A DNA stretch of 61,870 bases from Prevotella amnii DSM 23384 = JCM 14753 (GTDB taxonomy: Bacteria > Bacteroidota > Bacteroidia > Bacteroidales > Bacteroidaceae). Of this stretch, positions 9,082-18,238 are shown one piece after another. The notes under the pieces are model-generated. The model saw only the letters and a list, made by a program, of their open reading frames with translations. It was not told the origin of the DNA and did no database searches. Both the position numbers and the translations under genes were made by a program. Numbering within the stretch: position 1 is the stretch's first letter; every line of letters begins with the position of its first letter. The DNA lies in NCBI RefSeq assembly GCF_000378745.1, contig NZ_KB905271.1:1-61870 (forward strand). Reading direction: 5' to 3'.

Positions 9082-11019
9082 ATGATAGATAGGCAGACAG
9101 TAGACAAGATTACCGATGCTGTAAACATTGTCGATGTTGTAAGCGATTTTATTTCCTTACGTAAGGCAGGCACCAGCTATAAGGGCTTGTGTCCTTTCCA
9201 CGACGATACTACCCCCTCCTTTTCGGTTAGTCCGGTAAAGGGGGTATATAAGTGTTTTGCCTGTGGTGCAGCAGGCAATGCTGTAAAATTTGTTATGCAA
9301 TATGAGCAGATGACTTATTGGGAGGCTCTCAGATGGCTTGCCAAGAAGTATAACATCGAGGTAAAAGAGCGTCAGATGACAAGTCAGGAAAAGCAGCAAG
9401 CCAGCATGCGCGAATCGATGTTTATCATAAACGAATGGGCAAGCAGGTATTTTCAGGACGTCCTCCATTCTTCTACCGATGGTAAAGCCATAGGGTTACA
9501 GTATTTTCGCAGTCGTGGTTTTCGCGATGACATCATAAAAAAGTTTATGTTAGGCTATAGTCTTCCCCGCCGTGATAGCCTTGCTTTGTCAGCCTTAGAG
9601 GCAGGTTATAAAAAGGAGTTTTTGCTAAATACGGGTCTATGCTTTGAGCGTCAGACAGGCGAGCTTACAGACAGGTTTAGCGGCAGGGTGATATTTCCGT
9701 GGCTAAGCCTCAGCGGTAAGGTAACGGGCTTTGGTGGCAGGCTCTTAGACTCACGCACAAAGGGTGTGATGCAGAAGTACGTCAATTCTCCCGACAGCGA
9801 GATATTCCACAAAGAGCGTGAGCTATATGGTATCTTCTGGGCTAAGAAAGCCATAGCCAAACACGACCTTGTGTACATGGTAGAGGGCTATACCGATGTC
9901 CTTTCCCTGCACCAATGTGGCATAGAAAACGTTGTGGCTAACAGCGGCACTGCCCTTTCTATATTTCAGATAAGAATGCTCCACCGCTTCACCTCTAACA
10001 TCGTCTTGCTGTACGATGGCGATGCTGCTGGGCAGCATGCTGCCCTTAGAGGTACTGATATGCTGCTCTCTGAGGGCATGAACGTAAAAGTTTTGCTCCT
10101 GCCCGATGGTAAAGACCCTGACGAGTTTGCAAAGATGTATAGCTCGGAAGAGCTTGTGAGGTATATAGAAGAGCACCAGACCGACTTTATAGTGTTTAAG
10201 ATATCTCTACTCCTAAAGGGCGTTACTGACCCTATAAAGCGTTCGGAGGCTATCAACTCCATCGTAGAGAGCATATCCGTAATAAAAGATCCTGTCCTCC
10301 GCGATACCTACCTACACGAATGTATGGCACGCACAGGGGTGGCAGAGCAAACTCTCATCTCGCAGATGAACCGCTTTATATATAATAACAAGGAGCGCGA
10401 GCGCAAAGACTCCACACCAAGGGCTGAGATAAAAGCAGAGCCGGCTGCAACCTCAAAGAGCTTTCCCACAGCTATAACTGCCCAAGCCGAAGATGTAGAG
10501 ACATGGCTCATACAGCAGGTGATAAGATACGGAGAGCAGATAATTATAAAAGACGTAAAAGACGAGTCGTCAGGCAACCTTATATCGCTCAACGTGGCGC
10601 AATATATATCTTACGACTTAGGATTAGACAGCCTCAGCTTTACCTTTCCTCTATACAACAAGATACTCCAAGAGGCTATAGAACACTCCTCAGACGAAGG
10701 CTTTGTGGCAGAAAACTATTTCATACAACACCCCGACATTAACATTTCTGAAATAGCCACAGAGCTTAGTGTAGAGAAATTTAAGCTATCTGAAAGCCTA
10801 CAACCTAAACAAGACGAGGCTGCACTGCTTGAGAACGTAAAACATCTCATATTAGACTTTCGTCGCAACTATGTAGAACGCCGTTACAACGAGCTAAAAG
10901 AGCAGATAAAGCAAACCCACACCAACGAGGGTAAGATAAAGGCTTTGGCAGAGCTACAGAAGATGCAACAGTTAAGAAACATAATAGCCAAAAAGTTAGG
11001 CAACAACATTATAATATAA
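9082..11019 (+). CDS. dnaG: DNA primase
   Basis: 645 residues; synthesises RNA primers at the replication fork and works with DnaB. The N-terminal CHC2 zinc finger is intact: C37-P-F-H40 and C58/C61. The TOPRIM core shows V-E-G-Y-T-D-V (about residues 265-271) and the metal-binding YDGDAAG (about 310). The C-terminal DnaB-interacting region is poorly conserved, as expected. The gene has its own promoter and is followed after 14 bases by cls, so the two are probably co-transcribed. Confidence 0.96.
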   Translation: MIDRQTVDKITDAVNIVDVVSDFISLRKAGTSYKGLCPFHDDTTPSFSVSPVKGVYKCFACGAAGNAVKFVMQYEQMTYWEALRWLAKKYNIEVKERQMTSQEKQQASMRESMFIINEWASRYFQDVLHSSTDGKAIGLQYFRSRGFRDDIIKKFMLGYSLPRRDSLALSALEAGYKKEFLLNTGLCFERQTGELTDRFSGRVIFPWLSLSGKVTGFGGRLLDSRTKGVMQKYVNSPDSEIFHKERELYGIFWAKKAIAKHDLVYMVEGYTDVLSLHQCGIENVVANSGTALSIFQIRMLHRFTSNIVLLYDGDAAGQHAALRGTDMLLSEGMNVKVLLLPDGKDPDEFAKMYSSEELVRYIEEHQTDFIVFKISLLLKGVTDPIKRSEAINSIVESISVIKDPVLRDTYLHECMARTGVAEQTLISQMNRFIYNNKERERKDSTPRAEIKAEPAATSKSFPTAITAQAEDVETWLIQQVIRYGEQIIIKDVKDESSGNLISLNVAQYISYDLGLDSLSFTFPLYNKILQEAIEHSSDEGFVAENYFIQHPDINISEIATELSVEKFKLSESLQPKQDEAALLENVKHLILDFRRNYVERRYNELKEQIKQTHTNEGKIKALAELQKMQQLRNIIAKKLGNNIII

Positions 11020-11033
11020 AAAAAGCTAAACTT

Positions 11034-12455
11034 ATGCAATACGCCTACTGGATAATCCTCACCATTTACACCCTTATAACCCTTGCCACCATCGTTCGCA
11101 TTCTCTTAGAACACAGGCAGCCGGCTATAACGATGGCATGGGTTATGGTGCTGGCGTTCCTGCCTGTAATGGGTATAATACTCTTTTTCTTCTTCGGACA
11201 GAAAACACGCAAAGAACGAAAGATATGGCAGCGCACACTTAACAAGCTCACCAAGCGGTCTATGTTAGAGTTTGTAGAGCAGAAAAATCTTTTCATAGAA
11301 GAGCGTTATCGCACTATAATAAACCTCTTCATGAATCAAAACCTTTCCCTACCCTTTAAAAACAACAACGTAGAAATATATACCCATGGCAGCAACTTCT
11401 TCCTTGCTCTGCTTAAAGAGATAGGTAAGGCTACTAAACACATACACATAGATGCCTTCATCTTCAGCGACGACGCCTTAGGTAGGCTCATTGCCGACGC
11501 CTTGATAGATAAGGCTAAGGAGGGTGTAGAGGTGCGCATAGTGTACGATGACGTAGGCTCGTGGCGAGCAAAGAACTCCTTTTTCCTCCGTATGAAGAAG
11601 GCTGGCATAGAGATATATCCCTTTATGCCCGTGCGTTATCCCTTCTTAACAAGTAAGGTAAACTATCGTAACCATCGCAAGATGTACATCTTCGACGGCA
11701 AGGTGGGCTTCATAGGCGGAATGAACATAGCTTTGCGTTACATCAAAGGCACACGCAAGCAAGCCTGGCGCGATACCCAAGTGCGCATAGAAGGTGCCTC
11801 AGTGTATGGGTTACAACGTGCTTTCTTTGTAGACTGGTTTTTTGTTTGCCACACCCTGATGACCAATCACAAATATTACCCCACTATATCTATACCCGAA
11901 AACGACACCTTAGTGCAGATAGTTACAAGCAATCCTACCAGTCAGTGGCCAGAGATAGAGCAGGGCTATGTGCGCATTCTTCTCGATGCAGAGCAATATG
12001 TTTACATGGAAACCCCCTACTTTCTTCCTACCGAGCCTATACTCTTTGCCATGCGCACAGCAGCCGTTTCAGGGGTGGACGTGCGGCTTATGATACCCTT
12101 CGACACTGAAACAAAGATAGTGGAATGGGCTTCACGGTCGTATGTAGTAGATACGATAAGGGCAGGGGTGAAGGTGTTTTTCTATAAAGCAGGCTTTAAC
12201 CACTCCAAGCTGCTTGTTACCGACGACTGTCTTGCCACGATAGGTTCTACAAATATCGACTTTAGGAGTTTTGAAAACAATTTCGAATCGAATGCTTTCT
12301 TCTACAATAAAGCCATAGCACGACAAATAAAAGACATCTTTTTACAAGATCAGGCTCAAAGCTCAAGCATCGACGACCTTCGTAACCGCTTCCGTCTTCC
12401 CTTCGTACAACGGTTGTGGGAGTCGGTGGTAAGGCTACTTAGTCCGCTCATGTAA
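11034..12455 (+). CDS. cls: Cardiolipin synthase (phospholipase D family)
   Basis: 473 residues. Two N-terminal membrane helices (about residues 3-22 and 34-54) anchor it to the inner membrane; two HKD motifs follow: N-H-R-K-M with D and GG downstream (about 215-235), and N-H-S-K-L with D, I-G-S-x-N-x-D (about 384-405). This is the full layout of bacterial cardiolipin synthases, which join two phosphatidylglycerols to make cardiolipin. Length is typical. It is the second gene of the dnaG transcript; no strong terminator was found behind it. Confidence 0.94.
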   Translation: MQYAYWIILTIYTLITLATIVRILLEHRQPAITMAWVMVLAFLPVMGIILFFFFGQKTRKERKIWQRTLNKLTKRSMLEFVEQKNLFIEERYRTIINLFMNQNLSLPFKNNNVEIYTHGSNFFLALLKEIGKATKHIHIDAFIFSDDALGRLIADALIDKAKEGVEVRIVYDDVGSWRAKNSFFLRMKKAGIEIYPFMPVRYPFLTSKVNYRNHRKMYIFDGKVGFIGGMNIALRYIKGTRKQAWRDTQVRIEGASVYGLQRAFFVDWFFVCHTLMTNHKYYPTISIPENDTLVQIVTSNPTSQWPEIEQGYVRILLDAEQYVYMETPYFLPTEPILFAMRTAAVSGVDVRLMIPFDTETKIVEWASRSYVVDTIRAGVKVFFYKAGFNHSKLLVTDDCLATIGSTNIDFRSFENNFESNAFFYNKAIARQIKDIFLQDQAQSSSIDDLRNRFRLPFVQRLWESVVRLLSPLM

Positions 12456-12489
12456 CTAAAAAAAAAAGAATAAGCCCCATGCTTTTTAC

Positions 12490-12520
12490 TTGCTTTTCTG
12501 AATTATATTCCCTACTTTTG
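12490..12520 (+). promoter_or_regulatory. Promoter of the DPM-synthase-like gene
   Basis: TACTTTTG at 12513-12520 fits the -7 consensus; TTGC at 12490-12493, 19 bases upstream, is a partial -33 match. The ATG follows 17 bases after the -7 box. Confidence 0.6.
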
Positions 12521-12536
12521 CATAAAAATTAAGTCT

Positions 12537-13283
12537 ATGACGAGCGATAGTATAGTAATCATTCCTACTTATAACGAAAAGGAAAACATTGAGAAAATCA
12601 TAAGAGCAGTGTTTGCCCTTGAAAAGTCCTTTAACATTCTTATTATAGATGATGGTAGTCCTGACGGTACAGCACAGATCGTTCATGGCTTAATGGATAA
12701 AGAGTTTTCTTCTAAGCTCTTCATCATAGAACGCTCAGGGAAGTTAGGTTTAGGCACGGCTTATATCACAGGTTTTAAATGGGCCATAGAGAAAGGTTAC
12801 GAATATATCTTCGAGATGGACGCCGACTTTAGCCACGACCCAAAGGATCTTCCCCGCCTTTATCACGCAACAAGCTCTCAGGGCTACGACATGGCTGTGG
12901 GTTCGCGTTATGTTAGTGGTGTGAATGTGGTAAACTGGCCTATAGGTAGGGTGCTGATGAGCTTCTTTGCCAGTAAGTATGTGCAAGCCGTTACAGGCGT
13001 TAAAATCCACGATTTTACTGCAGGCTTTGTATGCTATCGCCGTAAGACACTATCTACCATACCCTTAGAGAAGATACGTTTTAAGGGATATGCTTTCCAA
13101 ATAGAGATGAAATATACTGCTCATCGCATAGGATTTAAGATTAAAGAAGTGCCAGTAGTGTTTGTTAATCGTCGTGAAGGGGTTAGCAAGATGAGCGGAG
13201 GTATCTTCTCGGAAGCATTCTTTGGTGTGATGCGCCTACGCTGGGACGGCTGGTTTAGAAAATATCCAAAGATAAAAGGCTAA
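12537..13283 (+). CDS. Polyprenyl-phosphate mannosyl/glycosyl transferase (DPM1-like, GT2)
   Basis: 248 residues, a single GT-A domain. It shows the start I-V-I-I-P-T-Y-N-E-K-E-N (about 6-17), the I-D-D-G-S-P-D motif and a DXD metal site within E-M-D-A-D-F-S-H-D (about residues 93-101), the pattern of dolichyl-phosphate mannose synthases that load a sugar onto a membrane lipid. There is no C-terminal membrane domain, so it is the catalytic part only. In Bacteroidales such an enzyme may supply O-glycosylation or envelope glycans; the sugar is not known. It has its own promoter and is followed after 51 bases by mfd. Confidence 0.85.
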   Translation: MTSDSIVIIPTYNEKENIEKIIRAVFALEKSFNILIIDDGSPDGTAQIVHGLMDKEFSSKLFIIERSGKLGLGTAYITGFKWAIEKGYEYIFEMDADFSHDPKDLPRLYHATSSQGYDMAVGSRYVSGVNVVNWPIGRVLMSFFASKYVQAVTGVKIHDFTAGFVCYRRKTLSTIPLEKIRFKGYAFQIEMKYTAHRIGFKIKEVPVVFVNRREGVSKMSGGIFSEAFFGVMRLRWDGWFRKYPKIKG

Positions 13284-13334
13284 TGGTTTTAACAACTAAA
13301 ACGCACTGACACTACCCTTGCTGCAAGACATATA

Positions 13335-16300
13335 ATGACAATACAAGAAGCAACACATATATATTCCTCTCTGCCGCAGGTAAAGGCTTTAGAGCTCTTC
13401 ATAAAGGAGGAAAGACACAAAAACATTCTTTTAAAAGGCTTAACAGCGTCGGCTCCTGCCATGCTCTTTGCCGCATTAGCCCATAAAGTGGCATCTACAT
13501 TCCTTTTCGTAATGAACGATAACGACGAGGCAGGCTACTTTTATAACGACCTAAAGACCATGCTCTCCCATAGCAGCCAGTATGATTCTGCTTACGAAGT
13601 GCTATTCTTTCCCTCATCTTTTCGCCGTGCTATAAAGTTTGGACAGCGCGATGCAGCAAACCAGATACTACGCACAGAAGTGCTTACAAGGCTCTCGGCA
13701 GCTAAAAGCAGTAACGACACAAGCCACCCAAAACCACCACTTCTTATCGTTACAGAGCCTTCTGCCATTAGCGAGCTTGTCATTTCACAACAACAGTTAG
13801 ACTCTAAACGCCTCACCCTAAGCGTAGGAAAGCATATAAACATTACTAAAGTGGGTAAGACCTTACGAGAGTTTGGCTTTAAAGAAGTACTCTATGTATA
13901 CGAGCCGGGAGAGTTTGCCATACGAGGAAGCATAATAGATGTATATTCTTTCTCGGGAGAAACTCCTTACCGCATCGACTTTTTTGGCGACGACATAGAT
14001 ACCATTCGCACCTTTGAGATAGAGAGCCAACTCTCTATAGAGAAGAAAACGAGTATAGACATAGTACCAGAGCTTGCCAAAGTGGCTCACGAAAAGGTAT
14101 CTTTTCTTAAGTTTTTACCACAAGAGACAACCATAGTATTTAAAAATTTCCTTTTTGTACGCGACTCTATCGACAAGATATATAAAGACGGATTTAGCCA
14201 CCAAGCTCTTACAGAGCAGCTCGAAGGAAAGACCGAAATGGAGCAAGACGAGATAAAACAACGCTATATAAAAGAGACGCAGCTGCTTTCTCCAGCTGCT
14301 TTCACCACTGACGCCACAGCCTTTAAGCGTATAGAGATAATAAGCACAGACCACTCTCTATCGCCCCTAAGCTCCACATATAAACAGCAAGAAATCATAT
14401 CCTTTAACACTACACCACAGCCCCTGTTCCATAAAAATTTCGATCTGCTCATCACCTCCCTAAGAGATTATATGCTCAAAGGCTACCATATATACATCTT
14501 TGCAGATAGCAAAAAGCAAACAGAACGCCTCAAAGACATCTTCGATAGCAAAGCAGAACAAGCCTTACAGGAGAAACCCTCTTACAGCGATAAGGCTCAA
14601 AGCAATGGCAGACACATAGCTTTCACACCTGTAGAAAACACCTTACATGAGGGCTTCGTGGACGATGACAAGAAGATATGCTTCTTTACCGATCATCAGA
14701 TATTCGACCGTTTTCATAAATATAGCCTCTCTTCGGACAAAGCACGACGAGGAAAAGCGGCTCTTACCATGAAGGAACTACAGGAAATGGAGCCCGGCGA
14801 TTACCTTGTACACATAGACCTCGGTATAGGAAAATTTGCCGGATTAGTGCGTGTACCTGTAAAAAACTCCTATCAAGAGATGATACGCCTTGTGTTCCAA
14901 AACAATGTTATAGTGGATATTTCCATACACTCGCTATATAAAATAAGCAAATATAAACGTGCCGATACTGACGAGCCTCCACGCCTTTCGGTATTAGGGT
15001 CAGGAGCATGGGAACGCTTAAAAGAAAAAGCTAAGAAGCGTATTAAGGACATTGCACGAGACCTCATAAAGCTATATGCCAAACGCCGGCACGAGAAAGG
15101 ATTTGCCTTTTCTCCAGACTCCTTTATGCAGCACGAGCTCGAAGCATCGTTCCTATACGAAGACACACCCGATCAGCTTAAAGCTACACAAGACCTAAAG
15201 CAAGACATGGAAAGCTCTCAGCCTATGGACAGACTCATTTGCGGAGACGTAGGCTTTGGAAAAACTGAAGTAGCCATAAGGGCTGCATTTAAAGCAGCTG
15301 CAGATAACAAGCAGGTGGCAGTACTCGTACCTACTACGGTGCTGGCCCTTCAGCATTATAAATCGTTCCAAAACCGACTAAAAGATATGCCCGTAACAAT
15401 AGACTACCTATCACGGGCACGCACAACAAAGCAAACAAAACAAATACTTTCTAACCTTGCTACAGGCAAAATAGACATTCTCATAGGTACACACAAGCTG
15501 CTTGGCAAGACCGTAAAATGGCACGATCTTGGACTGCTCATCATAGACGAAGAACAAAAATTTGGTGTATCTACCAAAGAAAAGCTAAGACAGATAAAAA
15601 CAAATGTAGATACACTTACCATGACCGCTACACCTATACCACGCACACTACAGTTCTCCTTAATGGGAGCAAGAGACATGAGCATAATGAAAACACCACC
15701 TCCTAACCGCTATCCTATACAGACGGAGATAATAGAATTCGACCCTGAGACAATAGCAGAAGCAATAAACTTTGAGATGAGCCGCAACGGTCAGGTGTTT
15801 TTCGTAAACGATCGCATAGGAAAACTACAAGACCTCGCTGCCATAATACGCAAGAATGTGCCCGACTGCAGAATAGCTATAGGACACGGACAGATGAAGC
15901 CCGAAGAGCTGGAAGAGATTATTATCGGATTTATGAATTACGATTACGACCTTCTGCTATCCACTACCATAGTAGAAAACGGTATAGACATATCTAACGC
16001 CAATACCATTATAATAAATGATGCACACCACTTCGGACTGAGCGACCTACACCAAATGCGCGGAAGAGTGGGCAGATCGAACAAAAAAGCCTTCTGCTAT
16101 CTCATAACACCGCCTATGGCTCTACTTAACACTGAAGCCCGACGACGCATAGAAGCCTTAGAAACCTTCTCCGACTTAGGGAGCGGATTTAACCTCGCCA
16201 TGCAAGATCTCGACATAAGAGGAGCAGGAAACCTCTTAGGAGCTGAACAGAGCGGATTCATGGAAGACCTTGGATACGAAACCTATCAGAAGATTCTCTC

Positions 16301-16871
16301 ACAAGCAGTAACAGAACTTAGAAACGATGAGTTTCATGATCTTTACACACAACAACAACAAAACGGCATACCTGTCGCTAACAGCGACTTTGTAGACGAC
16401 TGCACCATAGAAAGCGACTTGGAGATGTATTTCCCTGACAACTACATACCGGGAGCCTCTGAACGCATGCTTCTATATCGCGAGCTCGACAACATTAATG
16501 AGGAAAAAAATCTCGATGAGTATCGTAAACGCCTCGAAGACAGATTCGGACCAGTACCACAACAGGGCGAAGAACTTATGCACGTGGTGGCTCTAAGACG
16601 CATAGGGAAACGCTTAGGGTGTGAAAAGATAATACTAAAACAGGGCAATATGCACCTGCAGTTTGTATCTAATCCTAAAAGCTACTTCTACCAAAGCGAT
16701 GCCTTTAACAGCATACTCTCATACATAGCCACATACCCCAAACGGTGCAACCTTAAAGAGAAAAAAGGCAAAAGACTAATGGTTATAAGCAACGTAACAT
16801 CGAGCAAAGACGCCATAGAGATATTACGAAAAATAGAAAGTAAGCATACCACTACGCTTAAAACCACTTAA
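13335..16871 (+). CDS. mfd: Transcription-repair coupling factor
   Basis: 1178 residues (E. coli protein 1148). It displaces RNA polymerase stalled at lesions and recruits UvrA. Seen in order: an UvrB-like N-terminal region, the RNA-polymerase-interacting domain around P-G-D-Y-L-V-H-I-D-L-G-I-G-K-F (about residue 490), a RecG-like translocase with Walker A GDVGFGKT (about 638), DEEQKFG box (about 738), T-x-T-P-I-P-R-T (about 764) and Q-M-R-G-R-V-G-R-S (about 905), and a C-terminal TRCF domain. All motifs are intact. It ends at a shared terminator hairpin facing tdh. Confidence 0.97.
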   Translation: MTIQEATHIYSSLPQVKALELFIKEERHKNILLKGLTASAPAMLFAALAHKVASTFLFVMNDNDEAGYFYNDLKTMLSHSSQYDSAYEVLFFPSSFRRAIKFGQRDAANQILRTEVLTRLSAAKSSNDTSHPKPPLLIVTEPSAISELVISQQQLDSKRLTLSVGKHINITKVGKTLREFGFKEVLYVYEPGEFAIRGSIIDVYSFSGETPYRIDFFGDDIDTIRTFEIESQLSIEKKTSIDIVPELAKVAHEKVSFLKFLPQETTIVFKNFLFVRDSIDKIYKDGFSHQALTEQLEGKTEMEQDEIKQRYIKETQLLSPAAFTTDATAFKRIEIISTDHSLSPLSSTYKQQEIISFNTTPQPLFHKNFDLLITSLRDYMLKGYHIYIFADSKKQTERLKDIFDSKAEQALQEKPSYSDKAQSNGRHIAFTPVENTLHEGFVDDDKKICFFTDHQIFDRFHKYSLSSDKARRGKAALTMKELQEMEPGDYLVHIDLGIGKFAGLVRVPVKNSYQEMIRLVFQNNVIVDISIHSLYKISKYKRADTDEPPRLSVLGSGAWERLKEKAKKRIKDIARDLIKLYAKRRHEKGFAFSPDSFMQHELEASFLYEDTPDQLKATQDLKQDMESSQPMDRLICGDVGFGKTEVAIRAAFKAAADNKQVAVLVPTTVLALQHYKSFQNRLKDMPVTIDYLSRARTTKQTKQILSNLATGKIDILIGTHKLLGKTVKWHDLGLLIIDEEQKFGVSTKEKLRQIKTNVDTLTMTATPIPRTLQFSLMGARDMSIMKTPPPNRYPIQTEIIEFDPETIAEAINFEMSRNGQVFFVNDRIGKLQDLAAIIRKNVPDCRIAIGHGQMKPEELEEIIIGFMNYDYDLLLSTTIVENGIDISNANTIIINDAHHFGLSDLHQMRGRVGRSNKKAFCYLITPPMALLNTEARRRIEALETFSDLGSGFNLAMQDLDIRGAGNLLGAEQSGFMEDLGYETYQKILSQAVTELRNDEFHDLYTQQQQNGIPVANSDFVDDCTIESDLEMYFPDNYIPGASERMLLYRELDNINEEKNLDEYRKRLEDRFGPVPQQGEELMHVVALRRIGKRLGCEKIILKQGNMHLQFVSNPKSYFYQSDAFNSILSYIATYPKRCNLKEKKGKRLMVISNVTSSKDAIEILRKIESKHTTTLKTT

Positions 16872-16896
16872 AGACCTTTCCGTTATACACAAAAAA

Positions 16897-16925
16897 CCTC
16901 CCCGTATAAATATATAACGAGGAGG
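16897..16925. terminator. Bidirectional hairpin between mfd and tdh
   Basis: CCTCCCCGT (16897-16905) pairs with ACGAGGAGG (16917-16925) with one mismatch and an AT-rich loop; A-rich flank on the left and AAAATATT on the right. It sits between the converging 3' ends of mfd and tdh. Confidence 0.65.
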
Positions 16926-16958
16926 AAAATATTACTTTTTGACTTATTCTATCTAATA

Positions 16959-17918
16959 TCACTTAGCAAGCAATCGCGCTCCTAACTTCTCAAGCATATC
17001 TTTTGTCATACGCTCCAAGTCGTATTCAGGCTTCCAGCCCCACTCCTTACGAGCACAACTGTCATCGAGCGAGTCTGGCCAGCTGCTTGCTATGCTCTGC
17101 TTTAATGGGTCTACAGCATACACCATCTCAAAGCCTGGCTTATGTTTAAGGATAGCTTTATAAATAGCATCTGGGTCGAAACTCATCGAAGCTATATTAA
17201 AACCATTACGATGCACCAAGAGCGAAGGGTCTGCCTCCATAAGATTAATAGCACCATTAAGAGCATCTGGCATATACATCATGTCCATACGAGTGCCCTT
17301 AGCTATAGGACACACAAACTTTTCGCCACGCACAGCACTGTAATATATGTCTACAGCATAGTCCGTAGTGCCACCTCCGGGAGGAGTAACATACGATATC
17401 AAGCCCGGAAAACGTACCGAACGAGTATCTACACCATACTTATTAAAATAATAATCGCTCAAAAGCTCTGTAGTAACCTTAGAGATACCATAAATGGTCT
17501 TAGGCCGCTGAATAGTATCCTGTGGGGTATTCTCCTTAGGAGTGCCAGTACCGAAAGAGCCTATAGAGCTTGGTGTAAACACTGCACATTTGTTTTCACG
17601 TGCTACCTCTAAAATGTTCCACAAGCCCTCTATACCTATCTTCCATGCCAAACGTGGCTTACCCTCAGCTACTATAGAAAGAAGAGCTGCAAGGTTATAG
17701 ATGGCATCGATACGATACTGCCTCACTACAGCAGCTATCTGCTCAGGATTAGTAACATCGGCAATGGCACATGGACCTCCCTGACGTAGCTCTTCCGTAG
17801 GCTCTGCCCCAACGATATAGCCTGCCACTACATTGCTACTTCCATAATGTGCCCTTAGTTTGCAAGTTAGCTCTGAACCTATTTGTCCAGTAGAACCAAT
17901 AACTAATATTCGTTTCAT
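16959..17918 (-). CDS. tdh: L-threonine 3-dehydrogenase, short-chain (SDR) type
   Basis: 319 residues. An NAD-binding Rossmann start GSTGQIGSE (residues 8-16) and the catalytic Y-G-I-S-K (about 143-147) identify an extended SDR. The glycine-rich T-P-P-G-G-G-T-T-D-Y and R-M-D-M-M-Y-M-P-D stretches are typical of the UDP-galactose-epimerase-like threonine dehydrogenases, which oxidise L-threonine to 2-amino-3-ketobutyrate. The next enzyme of that path, kbl, lies 2.9 kb away on the other strand, supporting the call. A promoter (TTTG, 19 bases, TTACTTTG) reads into it from 17973-17943. Confidence 0.87.
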   Translation of the reverse strand: MKRILVIGSTGQIGSELTCKLRAHYGSSNVVAGYIVGAEPTEELRQGGPCAIADVTNPEQIAAVVRQYRIDAIYNLAALLSIVAEGKPRLAWKIGIEGLWNILEVARENKCAVFTPSSIGSFGTGTPKENTPQDTIQRPKTIYGISKVTTELLSDYYFNKYGVDTRSVRFPGLISYVTPPGGGTTDYAVDIYYSAVRGEKFVCPIAKGTRMDMMYMPDALNGAINLMEADPSLLVHRNGFNIASMSFDPDAIYKAILKHKPGFEMVYAVDPLKQSIASSWPDSLDDSCARKEWGWKPEYDLERMTKDMLEKLGARLLAK

Positions 17919-17942
17919 TACTTATATTTAGATTTTATGCAA

Positions 17943-17973
17943 CAAAGTAAATCTTTTTTTATGAGGTATCAAA
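17943..17973 (-). promoter_or_regulatory. tdh promoter
   Basis: Read leftwards, TTTG (17973-17970), 19 bases, TTACTTTG (17950-17943); one mismatch in the -7 box. It ends 25 bases before the ATG. Confidence 0.6.
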
Positions 17974-18033
17974 TAAAGAAATGCTAATTATTTTTAAAAT
18001 ACCAAATATAAAGAATACTACAACCACTCATAC

Positions 18034-18162
18034 ATGAAAAAACTAACCATAAAATATCCTTTAAAAGAAAATAGTAGTGGAAAAGGACTTAATTTATCAA
18101 AAAAACTTTGTATTTTTGCTATTATTATTGTCGTATATGCTATATTTCTTTATCAACGCTGA
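18034..18162 (+). CDS. Possible 42-residue single-span membrane peptide
   Basis: A short frame from ATG 18034 to TGA 18160-18162. It begins MKKLTIKYPLK and ends with one hydrophobic helix rich in Ile and Val (about residues 25-40) followed by Q-R. A second short frame, 18137-18229, overlaps it in another register and would give 30 residues ending in a basic, Lys-rich helix. Together they may be a degraded membrane protein of a polysaccharide locus or leader peptides of the dehydrogenase gene that follows. A TATTTTTG box lies inside the first frame (18111-18118). No family is recognised; this could also be chance. Confidence 0.25.
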   Translation: MKKLTIKYPLKENSSGKGLNLSKKLCIFAIIIVVYAIFLYQR

Positions 18163-18238
18163 GATAAACGATTCTTTAAAAGAAGTTATATCCTTATTTA
18201 AGAAGAAGCTAAAACATAAAAACAAATAACAACATAAT

